This document shows positions 45,677 through 54,301 of a stretch of DNA of 64,000 nucleotides, piece by piece; position 1 is the first letter of the stretch, and every line of letters begins with the position of its first letter. A program made the position numbers and the translations under genes. A model generated the notes under the pieces. It was not told the origin of the DNA. It saw only the letters and a list, made by a program, of their open reading frames with translations, and did no database searches. The DNA is from Myxococcales bacterium (GTDB taxonomy: Bacteria > Myxococcota_A > Polyangia > Haliangiales > Haliangiaceae): NCBI GenBank assembly GCA_016717005.1, contig JADJUF010000039.1, positions 868,001-932,000 on the forward strand. The letters are read 5' to 3'.

Positions 45677-46117
45677 CTACCGCGTGTCAGCGTCAGCGTC
45701 GGCGTCGACGCTGGTCGCGGTCCCGCTGGTCTTCGCGACGATCTCAGGTGTCGGCCCCGCCGCCGGCGTGGCCGTGGCCGTGGCCGCGGCGCCGGCGGGC
45801 TGGACCATGATCAGCTGGGGCGGATCGCCGCGCTGCAGCCCCGCGCCGTTGATCGGCACGAGCTGGTACGCGCCCGGCACCTCGCGCACCGCGGCGAGGA
45901 ACTCGTCGCGCGTGACCTGCAGCGGCAACCGGACCGGCGCCCCGGCGCTGTCCATCACGCGCCGCCACAGGCGCCCCTCGGCCACCTGGTGCATGACCTC
46001 GAACTCGACCGCGCCGGCGACGTTCGGTGATCGATAGCGCCGCCCGCGGTGGTCGAGCAACCACGCGAACGAGCGCCGCCTGCGCCGATCGAGTGCGGCG
46101 AATCTGTGATCTGCCAC
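45677..46117 (-). CDS. Unknown 146-aa protein
   Basis: GTG start at 46117. The N-terminal 100 residues have order (SFAWLLDHRGRRYRSPNV; EFEVMHQVAEGRLWRRVM; DEFLAAVREVPGAYQLVPIN), followed by a low-complexity Ala/Thr/Asp tail ending VDADADADTR. No signal or membrane helix and no recognised family. A good third-codon GC bias supports it. The 271-base gap to the VWA gene (46118-46388) shows nothing recognisable. Confidence 0.6.
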   Translation of the reverse strand: MADHRFAALDRRRRRSFAWLLDHRGRRYRSPNVAGAVEFEVMHQVAEGRLWRRVMDSAGAPVRLPLQVTRDEFLAAVREVPGAYQLVPINGAGLQRGDPPQLIMVQPAGAAATATATPAAGPTPEIVAKTSGTATSVDADADADTR

Positions 46118-46388
46118 TGCGTCAACTTACCGCCGCAAGCGCCGATCGCCTAGGTCATGCGAAGCAAGAACGTGCAGATCGAGCGCGCGCGCACGATCTC
46201 GGACCGAGCGGCCGCGTGGCGCCCGGGGTCACCGGCGCCGGGTGAACGCCGGGCGCGGCCCTTGGCTCACGCCCAGGCGCTGGCGCCATGGGCCCCGGCG
46301 TCCGCCGCCGCCGCCTCGAGCGCGGCCCAGTCGGCGACCGCGCCCAGCCGCGGTCACACGATCGCCATCGCGTCGACGCGACCGGTCG

Positions 46389-47720
46389 CTACCAGGCCTG
46401 CGACGCGGCGCGGGCGTGGGCGCCCTTGGCCATGCCCTTGCGCTGCTTGGTCCAGTGGGCCTCGTCCTCGACGTCCGCGGCGTCGGCGGCGGCCTCGGCG
46501 GCGAAGTCCTTCAGCTTGTCCGACTGGTAGCGCTTGCTCTTCTCGGCCAGGTAGGCCGAGTTCTCCTCGAGCACCTGCTTGGCGGCGGCGGCCTTGCCCT
46601 GGTCGCGCAGCGCCACGGCCTGCTGCTGCTGCTCGTTGGCCAGCGCCTCGACCACGCTCACCATCACGCGCTGATTGGCGGCCTGCTCGACCGCCCCCTT
46701 GGCGCGATCGAACCGCACCGCGACCGCGTCGGCGACCTTGGTGGTCTTCTTGCTCGCGAGGTTGCGATAGGCGACGGCGACGTCGGCGAGCTTGCGGCTC
46801 TTGCCGGCGGCGCCCTTGGGCACGGCGACCTCGATGATCACGTTCTTGCGCTGCTTGCCGTAGATCTGGTTGAGCTTGAGCTGGGCCTTGTTGCCGGTGA
46901 TGCTGATGGGCCGGTTGAGGCCGCGGATCGGGGTGATGCCAGGCGCCAGCTCGATGTCGATGATGACGTCGTTCGCGACCACCGACATGACGTCGCCGAG
47001 CTCGCTGCCGAAGATCGCCTCGAGCTGGTCCGGGGTCTCGGCGAAGCCGTGGTTGCCGTCGCTCGACAGCGCCAGCTGCGTCATCAGGTCCTCGTTGTAG
47101 CCGAGCCCGAGGCCGATCGTCGTCACCGGGATGCCGAGGCGGCCGGCCTCGACGCCGAGCGCCGCCAGCGCCGTCGGCGAGCTGGGCCCGACGTTGGCCT
47201 GCCCGTCGGACAGCAGGATGAGGCGGTTCACGCGCGCGCCGCTGAAGAACTCGCGGACCTGGCCCAGGCCGGCGTTGACCCCCGCGTGCAGCGCGGTCTG
47301 CCCGCGATCGCTGATCGACGCGATCTGGCGGCGGACGGCCTCGGGGTCGCTGACCTTGCCGGCCGGCACCAGCACCTCGACCGTGCTGTCGAAGCCGATC
47401 ACGCTCAGGATGTCCTCGGGCCCGAGCCGGTCGACCACCATGAGCGCGGCGTTCTTGGCCCGCTCGAGCCGGTCGCCGCGCATCGAGCCCGAGCGATCGA
47501 TCACGAGCGCCAGGTTGATCGGCGCGCGGGTCCCGACGCTGTCGAACCCGGTGATCGCGATCTCGATGTAGGCGTGGCCGGCCTGATCGGCGATCATGAT
47601 CGGCTCGCCCACGTCGATGTCGACCACCAGATCCGGTGACGGCTCGTCCGCGGCAGCGACCCCGGCGCCCACGCCCAGCGCGAGCAAGCACCCCAGCGAC
47701 AGCAGCTTGATTTTGGACAT
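46389..47720 (-). CDS. Exported VWA-domain protein
   Basis: 443 residues from ATG 47720; the frame continues upstream but this start fits a signal peptide (LLALGVGAGVAAADE). The von Willebrand A domain (about 68-260) has an intact metal-ion-dependent adhesion site: ALVIDRSGSMRGDR with Asp75, Ser77 and Ser79, GQTALHAGVNAGL (Thr) and LILLSDGQANVGPSSPTALA. The layout resembles the VWA-containing CoxE/YfbK-type envelope proteins, with a C-terminal helical coiled-coil-like region (RVMVSVVEALANEQQQQAVA). Likely binds a protein ligand in the periplasm or at the surface. Confidence 0.85.
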   Translation of the reverse strand: MSKIKLLSLGCLLALGVGAGVAAADEPSPDLVVDIDVGEPIMIADQAGHAYIEIAITGFDSVGTRAPINLALVIDRSGSMRGDRLERAKNAALMVVDRLGPEDILSVIGFDSTVEVLVPAGKVSDPEAVRRQIASISDRGQTALHAGVNAGLGQVREFFSGARVNRLILLSDGQANVGPSSPTALAALGVEAGRLGIPVTTIGLGLGYNEDLMTQLALSSDGNHGFAETPDQLEAIFGSELGDVMSVVANDVIIDIELAPGITPIRGLNRPISITGNKAQLKLNQIYGKQRKNVIIEVAVPKGAAGKSRKLADVAVAYRNLASKKTTKVADAVAVRFDRAKGAVEQAANQRVMVSVVEALANEQQQQAVALRDQGKAAAAKQVLEENSAYLAEKSKRYQSDKLKDFAAEAAADAADVEDEAHWTKQRKGMAKGAHARAASQAW

Positions 47721-47795
47721 GCTCCGGTCCCAGACGCACCAACCCAAGGATCGATCTGGTCGGCGTGTCGCTGGCCCGGCCACCGCCGGCCCGCG

Positions 47796-48887
47796 TCAGT
47801 CCGCGACGAAGCCCTTCCAGCGCCGCAGGTAGCCGCCGAAATGCGGCGAGACCGCGCGCTCCTCGAGCTCGGCGATCGTCAGCGGCGGCCGACGCGGCGC
47901 CCAGCCGGGCGTCGCGGCCTCGCGCGGCCAGTCGGGGTTGACGATCGCGGCCCGGCCCAGCGCGACCAGATCGGCGCCGCGGTCCAGCGCGGCCTGGGCC
48001 TCGGCCACGGTCCAGATCGCGCCGGCGGCGATGATCGCCACCTCGGGCGGGCACGCGGCGCGGAACAGGTCGATCGGGTGCTGGTCCGGGCGCTTGGTGG
48101 TCATGCGCTCGCTCCGCCACAGCGACAGGTGGATGAAGTCGGCGCCGTCCTCGCACAGCCACCGCGCCACCTGCACGGTCTCGTCGAGGTCGAGGCCGCG
48201 GGCCTGGCCGAAATCCTCGGGCGACAGCCGCACGCCGACCACGAAGCCCGGCGCGACCCGGGCCCGCACCGCCCGCAGGACCGTGCGGATCAGCCGCGCG
48301 CGGCCGACCAGGTCGCCGCCCCACCCGTCGGTGCGCAGGTTCATCGCGGTCGACAGGAACTGCGACAGCAGGTACCCGTGGGCGCCGTGCAGCTCGACGC
48401 CGCCGAACCCGGCCCGCGCGCACCGGGCCGCGGCGTCGGCGAACGCGGCGATGGTCCGCTCGAGATCCTCGGTCGTCGCGGCCGCCGGCGGCTCGAAGTC
48501 GGCGCCGTCCTCGTGGTAGGCGCTGGCGCTCCACGGCTGCGCCCCGGTCTGCGCCGACGGCGCGCGGGTGCCGCCGTGGAACAGCTGCACGATCGACAGG
48601 CCGCCGCCGACCGCGAGCGCGGTGGCCAGCTCGGCCAGGCGCAGCACCTGATCGTCGCGCTCGACCCCGAGCTCGCCCGGCCAGCCCTTGCCGTCGACGG
48701 CCACGTAGGCCGCGCAGGTGCTGATCAGGCCGAAACCACCAGCGGCGCGCCGCGCGAGCCACCGCAGCTCGACGTCGGAGAGGGTGCCGTCGGCGTGGCT
48801 CTGCAGGTTGGTCAGCGGCGCGAGCGCGACCCGGTTGGGGATCGTGACGCCGTTGCGGAAGGTGAAGGGGGTGAGGGGGGCCGGCAC
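47796..48887 (-). CDS. NADH:flavin oxidoreductase, Old Yellow Enzyme family
   Basis: 363 residues from GTG 48887; further upstream the frame runs into the Hsp70 region and is not coding. FMN TIM-barrel enzyme that reduces alkenes or dienones with NAD(P)H. Recognisable: VTIPNRVALAPLTN at the start, SIVQLFHGGTRAP, FGGVELHGAHGYLLSQFLST (His for substrate), GFVVGVRLSPEDFGQARGLD and LVALGRAAIVNPDWPREAA with Arg near the FMN phosphate. Divergent from the Hsp70 gene, whose start is 82 bases away; no operon partner on its side. Confidence 0.9.
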   Translation of the reverse strand: MPAPLTPFTFRNGVTIPNRVALAPLTNLQSHADGTLSDVELRWLARRAAGGFGLISTCAAYVAVDGKGWPGELGVERDDQVLRLAELATALAVGGGLSIVQLFHGGTRAPSAQTGAQPWSASAYHEDGADFEPPAAATTEDLERTIAAFADAAARCARAGFGGVELHGAHGYLLSQFLSTAMNLRTDGWGGDLVGRARLIRTVLRAVRARVAPGFVVGVRLSPEDFGQARGLDLDETVQVARWLCEDGADFIHLSLWRSERMTTKRPDQHPIDLFRAACPPEVAIIAAGAIWTVAEAQAALDRGADLVALGRAAIVNPDWPREAATPGWAPRRPPLTIAELEERAVSPHFGGYLRRWKGFVAD

Positions 48888-48969
48888 CCGCGCACTGTGC
48901 GGCGACGCCAGCCGGTCGGCAATGCACGAAGTGGCGAACCCGGCCGGACCGGTCGATACTGTCCAGCGC

Positions 48970-50589
48970 ATGGGTCTCGCCGTCGGCATCGATCTCGGAA
49001 CGACCAACTCGGTGGTCGCGGTGGCCACCCCCACCGGCGTCGAGTTCGCGCTCGGCGCCGCCGGCGAGCGCGTCCACCCGTCGGTGGTCAGCTTCCTGCC
49101 CACGGGTGAGGTCGTGGTCGGCCTCGACGCCAAGAACCTGCGCGCCGACTTCCCGGCGACGACCGTGTACTCGGCCAAGCGCCTGATCGGCCAGAACGTG
49201 CGCGCGCCGCTGGTCCAGCTGGCGCTGACCGGCCTGCCGTACCCGGTCGAGGAGGGCCCCAACCAGCAGGCGATCATCGTCGCGGGCGCCCGCCGCCTGA
49301 CCGTGCCGGAGGTGTCGGCGTACGTGCTCGGGCACCTCAAGAGCTGCGCCCAGCGCCAGCTCGGCCAGGCGGTCACCGAGGCGGTGATCACCGTACCGGC
49401 CAACTTCACCGACGCCCAGCGCCAGGCCACCAAGGAGGCCGGGCGCCTGGCCGGCCTCGAGGTCATGCGCCTGCTCAACGAGCCGACGGCGGCGGCGCTG
49501 GCCTACGGGTTCGGTCAGCACAAGGACGAGATCGTCGCGGTCTTCGACTTCGGCGGCGGCACGTTCGACATCAGCCTCTTGGCCATCAAGGACGAGGTGT
49601 TCGAGGTGCTCGCCACCGACGGCGACTTCTTCCTCGGCGGCGACGACATCGACCGCGCGGTGGCCGAGTTCTTGTCGGCCGAGATGAACCGGCAGCTCCG
49701 CATCGATCCGCGGGGCGACCCGGCGCTGAGCACCCGGCTCACGATCGCGGCCGAAGAGATCAAGATCCACCTGTCCCAGGCCGGCGTGGCCGAGGGCACG
49801 ATCGACGGCCTCGTCCACCAGGGCCGGCCGGTGCCGCTGCCGTTCCGCCTGACCCGGTCGCAGCTCGACGAGCTGATCCGCGGCTACGTCGATCGCACGA
49901 TCGAGCTGACCCGCAACGTGCTGACCGCCGCCAACCTGCCGCCCAGCTCGATCACCGAGGTCGTCTGCGTCGGCGGCTCGACCCGGGTGCCGCTGGTGCG
50001 CCAGCGCCTGGCCGAGCTGTTCGGGCGCGAGCCGGCCTTGCGCATCAACCCCGACGAGGTCGTCGCCCAGGGCGCCGCGATCCAGGCCGGCAGCCTGTCG
50101 GGCAACCTGTTCCGCGGCGGCGGCATGTCGACGCGCGACGCGGTGCCGACCGCGGCGCTGTCGCCGCTCGCCCACGGCGACGTGCCCTGGGCCGAGGCCG
50201 CCCCGCCGGCGCGCCCGATCCTGCTCGACGTCACCCCGGCGACGCTGCGCATCTCGACCGCCGGCGGCTACAGCGAGCCGATCCTCGAGAAGAACCTGCC
50301 GACGCCGATCGAGCGGACGCGCGTGTTCACGACCGCGCACGACCAGCAGACCCGGGTCGTGATCGAGTGCGGCCGCGGCGAGGCCCGGCGCTTCGCCGAC
50401 AACGAGCCGCTGGGCCAGCTGGTGCTGGCCGATCTGCCGCCGCGCCGTCGGGGCGAGGTCCGGATCGAGGTCACGTTCCGGGTCGACACCGACGGCATCT
50501 TGCACGTGCGGGCCCGCGACGCCGACACCGGCACGACGTGCGAGGCCCAGCTCACCATCCTCGGCGCGCCGACCCAGCGGGCGGCCTGA
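48970..50589 (+). CDS. Hsp70/DnaK-like chaperone lacking the lid
   Basis: 539 residues from ATG 48970, against about 640 for DnaK. The actin-fold ATPase domain is intact: AVGIDLGTTNSVVAV (phosphate 1), AVITVPANFTDAQRQATKEA, LLNEPTAAALAYGFG, VFDFGGGTFDIS (phosphate 2) and VVCVGGSTRVPLVRQRLAEL. After the linker (PILLDVTPATLRISTAGGYS) a beta-sandwich peptide-binding domain ends at FRVDTDGILHVRARDADTGT; the helical lid and EEVD-like tail of DnaK are missing. The next gene, one base away, carries a J-domain-like protein, so this is a dedicated Hsp70-J pair, not the housekeeping dnaK. Confidence 0.9.
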   Translation: MGLAVGIDLGTTNSVVAVATPTGVEFALGAAGERVHPSVVSFLPTGEVVVGLDAKNLRADFPATTVYSAKRLIGQNVRAPLVQLALTGLPYPVEEGPNQQAIIVAGARRLTVPEVSAYVLGHLKSCAQRQLGQAVTEAVITVPANFTDAQRQATKEAGRLAGLEVMRLLNEPTAAALAYGFGQHKDEIVAVFDFGGGTFDISLLAIKDEVFEVLATDGDFFLGGDDIDRAVAEFLSAEMNRQLRIDPRGDPALSTRLTIAAEEIKIHLSQAGVAEGTIDGLVHQGRPVPLPFRLTRSQLDELIRGYVDRTIELTRNVLTAANLPPSSITEVVCVGGSTRVPLVRQRLAELFGREPALRINPDEVVAQGAAIQAGSLSGNLFRGGGMSTRDAVPTAALSPLAHGDVPWAEAAPPARPILLDVTPATLRISTAGGYSEPILEKNLPTPIERTRVFTTAHDQQTRVVIECGRGEARRFADNEPLGQLVLADLPPRRRGEVRIEVTFRVDTDGILHVRARDADTGTTCEAQLTILGAPTQRAA

Positions 50590-50590
50590 C

Positions 50591-51151
50591 ATGGCGTGGA
50601 CCCCGCACCAGGTGCTGGCGTGGCTCGATCAGGTCGAGCCCCGCGCCGACGGCCTGTCGCACTTCGAGTGGCTCGAGCTGGCGCCGACGGCTGGTTCGTC
50701 GGCGATCCAGGGCGCGTACCACGCGGTCGCGCGCACCCGCCACCCCGACCTGTTCCGCAAGAGCCTGAGCGCGCGCGACTTCGATCGCCTCACGCGGATG
50801 TACGCCCGGGTCACCGGCGCCTACGCCGAGCTGCGCAAGCCCGAGGCCGCCGCCACCTACCTGCGGGTGCGGCGCGCGTCGAGCCAGCCCGGCGAGGCCG
50901 CGGCGATCCCCGGGGGCGCCACGCCACCGCCCCCGGCGCCGCCACCACCACCGCCGCCCGCGCCGGCGGCGCCCGTCGATCCGACCCGGTCGATGAACGC
51001 GCGCGCGCTGGTGCTGTACCGCCGGGCCGAGGGCGCGCTGCGCACCGGGGACCGCACCACCGCCGTCCTCAACATCAAGATGGCGATCGCTGCGGATCCG
51101 TCCTCGCAGCTGCTCCGCGGCGCCCTGGCCGAGCTCACCAAGCCGAAGTGA
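50591..51151 (+). CDS. J-domain-like co-chaperone with TPR-like tail
   Basis: 186 residues, ATG one base after the Hsp70 stop, so surely co-translated. Residues about 22-95 follow the J-domain layout: HFEWLELAPTAGSSAIQGAY, then AVARTRHPDLFRKSL with the invariant HPD triad, and helix III LTRMYARVTGAYAELRKPEAAATYL. A run of Pro/Ala (GATPPPPAPPPPPPPAPAAP) joins it to a C-terminal helical part (ALVLYRRAEGALRTGDRTTA; NIKMAIAADPSSQLLRGALA) shaped like a TPR unit. It should stimulate the neighbouring Hsp70 and target it to clients. Confidence 0.85.
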   Translation: MAWTPHQVLAWLDQVEPRADGLSHFEWLELAPTAGSSAIQGAYHAVARTRHPDLFRKSLSARDFDRLTRMYARVTGAYAELRKPEAAATYLRVRRASSQPGEAAAIPGGATPPPPAPPPPPPPAPAAPVDPTRSMNARALVLYRRAEGALRTGDRTTAVLNIKMAIAADPSSQLLRGALAELTKPK

Positions 51152-51254
51152 CCCGTCGTGAACCGCGCTCCGCGGTGCGGTCGGACCAGGAGATGACCGT
51201 CGATGTCATCGCCCGCGGTTTGACCGTCCCGGATCGCTGTGTATCGTCCGCGCC

Positions 51255-52382
51255 ATGCACAAGACGACCGGGACCGCGATCACCGGCTCGGGGGTGTGGC
51301 ACCCCCCGACCCTGCTCGGCAACGCCGAGCTGTGCGACGCGTTCAACGTCTTCGTCCGGCGCGAGAACGAGGCCCACGCCGCCGAGATCGCGGCCGGGAC
51401 CTTCACCGAGCTGCGCGAGTCGACCCCCGAGTTCATCGAGAAGGCGTCGGGCATCACCCAGCGCTACGTGGTCGACAAGACCGGCATCGTCGACCCCGAT
51501 CGGCTGGTGCCGAACATCCCCGACCGCAAGGACGACGAGCTGTCGTACCAGGCCGAGTTCGCGGTCAACGCCGCGCGCCGGGCCCTGGCCGAGGCCGGCC
51601 GCGAGGGGAAGGACGTCGACATGGTCGTGCTCGGCGCCGCCAACCTGCAGCGCCTGTACCCGTCGATCGCGATCGAGGTGCTCGACGCGCTCGGCGGCGC
51701 CGGCTACGCGGTCGACATCGCGCTGGGCTGCTCGTCGGCGACGATGGCGATCACGATGTGCAGCGAGGCCGTGCAGCTCGGCAAGGCCACGTGCGCGCTG
51801 GCGGTCACGCCCGAGCTGACCAGCGGCTTCATCAACTGGCGCGATCGCGACAGCCACTTCATCTTCGGCGACGCGTCCGTGGCCGCGGTGATCGAGCCGA
51901 CGGCCGCCGCGCGCCCGGGCAGCTACGAGATCCTGTCGACCCGGTCGATGGCCAAGTTCTCGTCGAACATCCGCAACAACGGCGGCTACCTGAACCGCTG
52001 CGACCCGGCGCGGCAGTTCGCCGACGACAAGCTGTTCTACCAGCAGGGCCGGCGGGTGTTCAAAGACGTCGTGCCGCTGGCCGCCAAGTTCATCGGCGAG
52101 CACCTCGCGGCCGAGGGCATCGCCGCCGACCAGATCGCCCGGTTCTGGCTACACCAGGCCAACGAGAACATGAACAACCTGATCGCCCAGCGCCTGCTCG
52201 GCCGCGCGCCGACCGCGCTCGAGGCGCCGCTGATCCTGGGCGAGCTGGCCAACACCGCCTCGGCCGGCTCGGTGATCGCGTTCTCGAAGTACCACGACGA
52301 TCTGCCGACCGGCAGCTACGGCCTGATGGCGTCGTTCGGCGCCGGCTACTCGCTCGGCGGCGTCCTGCTGCGGCGGACCTGA
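51255..52382 (+). CDS. Beta-ketoacyl-ACP synthase III (FabH-like)
   Basis: 375 residues from ATG 51255. Thiolase-fold condensing enzyme with the III-type Cys-His-Asn triad: VDIALGCSSATMAI (Cys159), FWLHQANENMNNLI (His300) and ELANTASAGSVIAF (Asn333). FIFGDASVAAVIE and SFGAGYSLGGVLL are also typical. An extra helical stretch of about 40 residues (AELCDAFNVFVRRENEAHAA to about 90) exceeds E. coli FabH. Condenses acyl-CoA with malonyl-ACP or an analogous substrate; the insert and lack of fatty-acid neighbours suggest a specialised lipid role. A TGATG overlap links it to a small lipoprotein. Confidence 0.87.
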   Translation: MHKTTGTAITGSGVWHPPTLLGNAELCDAFNVFVRRENEAHAAEIAAGTFTELRESTPEFIEKASGITQRYVVDKTGIVDPDRLVPNIPDRKDDELSYQAEFAVNAARRALAEAGREGKDVDMVVLGAANLQRLYPSIAIEVLDALGGAGYAVDIALGCSSATMAITMCSEAVQLGKATCALAVTPELTSGFINWRDRDSHFIFGDASVAAVIEPTAAARPGSYEILSTRSMAKFSSNIRNNGGYLNRCDPARQFADDKLFYQQGRRVFKDVVPLAAKFIGEHLAAEGIAADQIARFWLHQANENMNNLIAQRLLGRAPTALEAPLILGELANTASAGSVIAFSKYHDDLPTGSYGLMASFGAGYSLGGVLLRRT

Positions 52383-52774
52383 TGCGGGGCGCGGCGGCGG
52401 CGGTCGCGCTGGCCCTGGCTGCGTGCGGCGGCCGCGATCCGATCGTCGGCCGCTGGCAGAGCGCCGACGCCCGGGCCGCCGCGGTCGAGTCCTTCGCCGA
52501 CGCCCGGGCCGAGCTGCCGGTCAACGTGGTCGAGGCGTCGTGCGCCGACGCCGCCGACGTGATCGCGGCCTGCGCCCGGACCCAGCGCTGGGCCCGGCGC
52601 GGCGATCGCTACCAGCTCACCGTCGCCGCGGTCGGACACCAGCCCCGCCGCACCGGCTCGAGCTTCGATCCCGCGGGCCCGTGCACCTGCGGCCACGAGC
52701 AGCACGAGCTCGAGCTGCGCGGCGACGAGCTGCGCCTGGTCGACGGCGCCGAGCGCCTGCGCCGGCTCCGCTGA
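52382..52774 (+). CDS. Small lipoprotein, 130 aa
   Basis: ATG overlaps the stop of the FabH-like gene by one base (TGATG). Lipobox ALAAC gives lipid at Cys15. The mature part starts with GGRDPIVGRWQSADARAAAV, as in small lipocalin-like or META-type lipoproteins, and has more Cys (ASCADAADVIAACA, GPCTCGHE) and an alternating strand pattern (EQHELELRGDELRLVDGAER). No named family. Its coupling to a ketosynthase may mean an envelope-lipid role. Confidence 0.65.
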   Translation: MRGAAAAVALALAACGGRDPIVGRWQSADARAAAVESFADARAELPVNVVEASCADAADVIAACARTQRWARRGDRYQLTVAAVGHQPRRTGSSFDPAGPCTCGHEQHELELRGDELRLVDGAERLRRLR

Positions 52775-53182
52775 CGCGCCGCCTGCACCGGAGCCGCTGA
52801 CGCGCCACGACGGCGCGCCACGCTGGCGCGACCGAGCGACCGCGTGGCCCCCTTGGCACGGGCGCACCGGGCACCGAGCACGATCAACCACCTACGGCCG
52901 GCCCGCGGTGTGTCCCGGGGCGATGACTCGCCCGCGCGCGCGTCGTCGGCTCGGCCGTCGCGGCGCTCGGGGCCGTCGGCCTGGCGTGGCGCCGGTCCTG
53001 GCGGCCGGCGCCGACCTGACGTGGTCGCTGGCGCTGCTCGAACACTTCCGCCCGCACTACCGCGCGCTCGCGCTGGTCATCGCCGTCGCCGTCGCCGTCG
53101 CCGTCGCCGCCGTCGCGGTCCGGGCCGTGGCCGTGGCCGGCGCCCGACCTGCGCATCATCCGGCCCCACAGCCGACCCAGCG
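52775..53182. other. Intergenic region with GCCGTC tandem repeat
   Basis: This 408-base gap between convergent genes contains no convincing gene. At 53081-53117 a six-base GCCGTC unit is repeated about five times, giving an artificial Ala-Val stretch on the plus strand and Gly-Asp on the minus strand. Nothing else recognisable. Confidence 0.6.
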
Positions 53183-54301
53183 TCACGGCGCTCCCGCCAG
53201 ACGCGCCACGATCTCGATCGAGATCCACACCCGCGTGCCGAGCTGCGGGATGCGCCGCGCGTGGGCGAGCGCGCCGGCCACGTCGCCCAGCGCCAGCCGC
53301 GCCCGCGCCAGATCCGCGCGCAGCGCATCGACGGCGTACGCGTCGGTCAACTCGCCCGCGTGGGCCTCGGCGAAGCGCAAGAGTTCGTCGGCGTAGGCGC
53401 GCCGGTCGCCGCGGGCGGCGCGCGGCAGCGGCAGCGCGAAGGCCAGGTGGTAGCGGGCGACGACGACCATCGCCCGGAGCTGCTCGACCGTGCGAGCGCC
53501 GCTCCACGCCTCGCCGACCAGCCGCTGGACGCTCGCCCGATCGTTGCCCGCCACCGCCGCGGCGAGGAGGTGCCGCGGATCGGCGGTGCTCCCGTCGGGC
53601 TCGGCCCCGACGACCTCGCGCGCCAGCGCCGCGGCCTTCGCGCCTTCGCCGAGCCGGACGTGGATCGCCGCCGCGCGCGCGAGGTGAGCGCCGCGCCGAG
53701 GCTCGTGCTGGCGCGCCAGTTGCACCGCGCGCGCGAGCGGTTCGCGCGCGCGCACCGTGTCCGATCGCGCCGCCCACGCCTCCCCGACCGCCAACCACGC
53801 GGACGCGTCGCCGCCACGTGACGCCGCGGTGGCCCACGCCTCGGCGCGCTCGAGCTGGCCGGCCCGCGCCAGATCCTCGCCGGCGCCGGTCGCCGCCGCG
53901 GCCGCGTCGTCATCGCCAAGCCGCGCCGCCAGCGCCGCGGCCGGCGCGTCGTCACCGAGTAGCACCAGCGCGCGCAGCACGTAGCCGAGCGCGAACGCGT
54001 CATCGTCGTTGGCGGCGTCGGCGCCCGCGACGTCGAGTCCCGCGAGCAGCCGGCGACTGCGTTCGCGGTCCCCGACCGCAGCGGCCAGGTGCGCGGCGAT
54101 CGCCCGCTCGTGCGGCTCCACCGCCGCGGCCTCGAGCGCGTCCACCGACGGCCGCGCCTCGGCGTCGAGCCCGCTCGCCAGGTAGTGCCGCGCCGCCGCC
54201 CAGCGCTCGTTGAAGCTGCCGTCGCGCGCCAGCGCCTGCTCCACCTCCGCGATCACCTTCGCGGCGGTGTCGTCACTTCGTGGGATCGAACCCGGCACCA
54301 C
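53183..54301 (-). CDS. TPR-like helical repeat protein
   Basis: 372 residues from ATG 54301, overlapping the end of the giant gene by 29 bases; GTG 54256 or 54241 are starts without overlap. The chain is a series of Ala/Leu/Arg-rich helix pairs (DAFALGYVLRALVLLGDDAP; EDLARAGQLERAEAWATAAS; ASAWLAVGEAWAARSDTVRA; HLARAAAIHVRLGEGAKAAA; DALRADLARARLALGDVAGA), the hallmark of TPR or Sel1-like solenoids. No signal peptide: cytoplasmic. It may serve as a chaperone or immunity/adaptor protein for the giant protein encoded just upstream; inference from the overlap. Confidence 0.72.
   Translation of the reverse strand: MVPGSIPRSDDTAAKVIAEVEQALARDGSFNERWAAARHYLASGLDAEARPSVDALEAAAVEPHERAIAAHLAAAVGDRERSRRLLAGLDVAGADAANDDDAFALGYVLRALVLLGDDAPAAALAARLGDDDAAAAATGAGEDLARAGQLERAEAWATAASRGGDASAWLAVGEAWAARSDTVRAREPLARAVQLARQHEPRRGAHLARAAAIHVRLGEGAKAAALAREVVGAEPDGSTADPRHLLAAAVAGNDRASVQRLVGEAWSGARTVEQLRAMVVVARYHLAFALPLPRAARGDRRAYADELLRFAEAHAGELTDAYAVDALRADLARARLALGDVAGALAHARRIPQLGTRVWISIEIVARLAGAP

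Noticed and set aside
52844..53821. Plus-strand protein with an Ala-Val membrane-like stretch near 53090
   Set aside because: The stretch is the translation of a GCCGTC tandem repeat, and the frame then runs antisense through the TPR gene.
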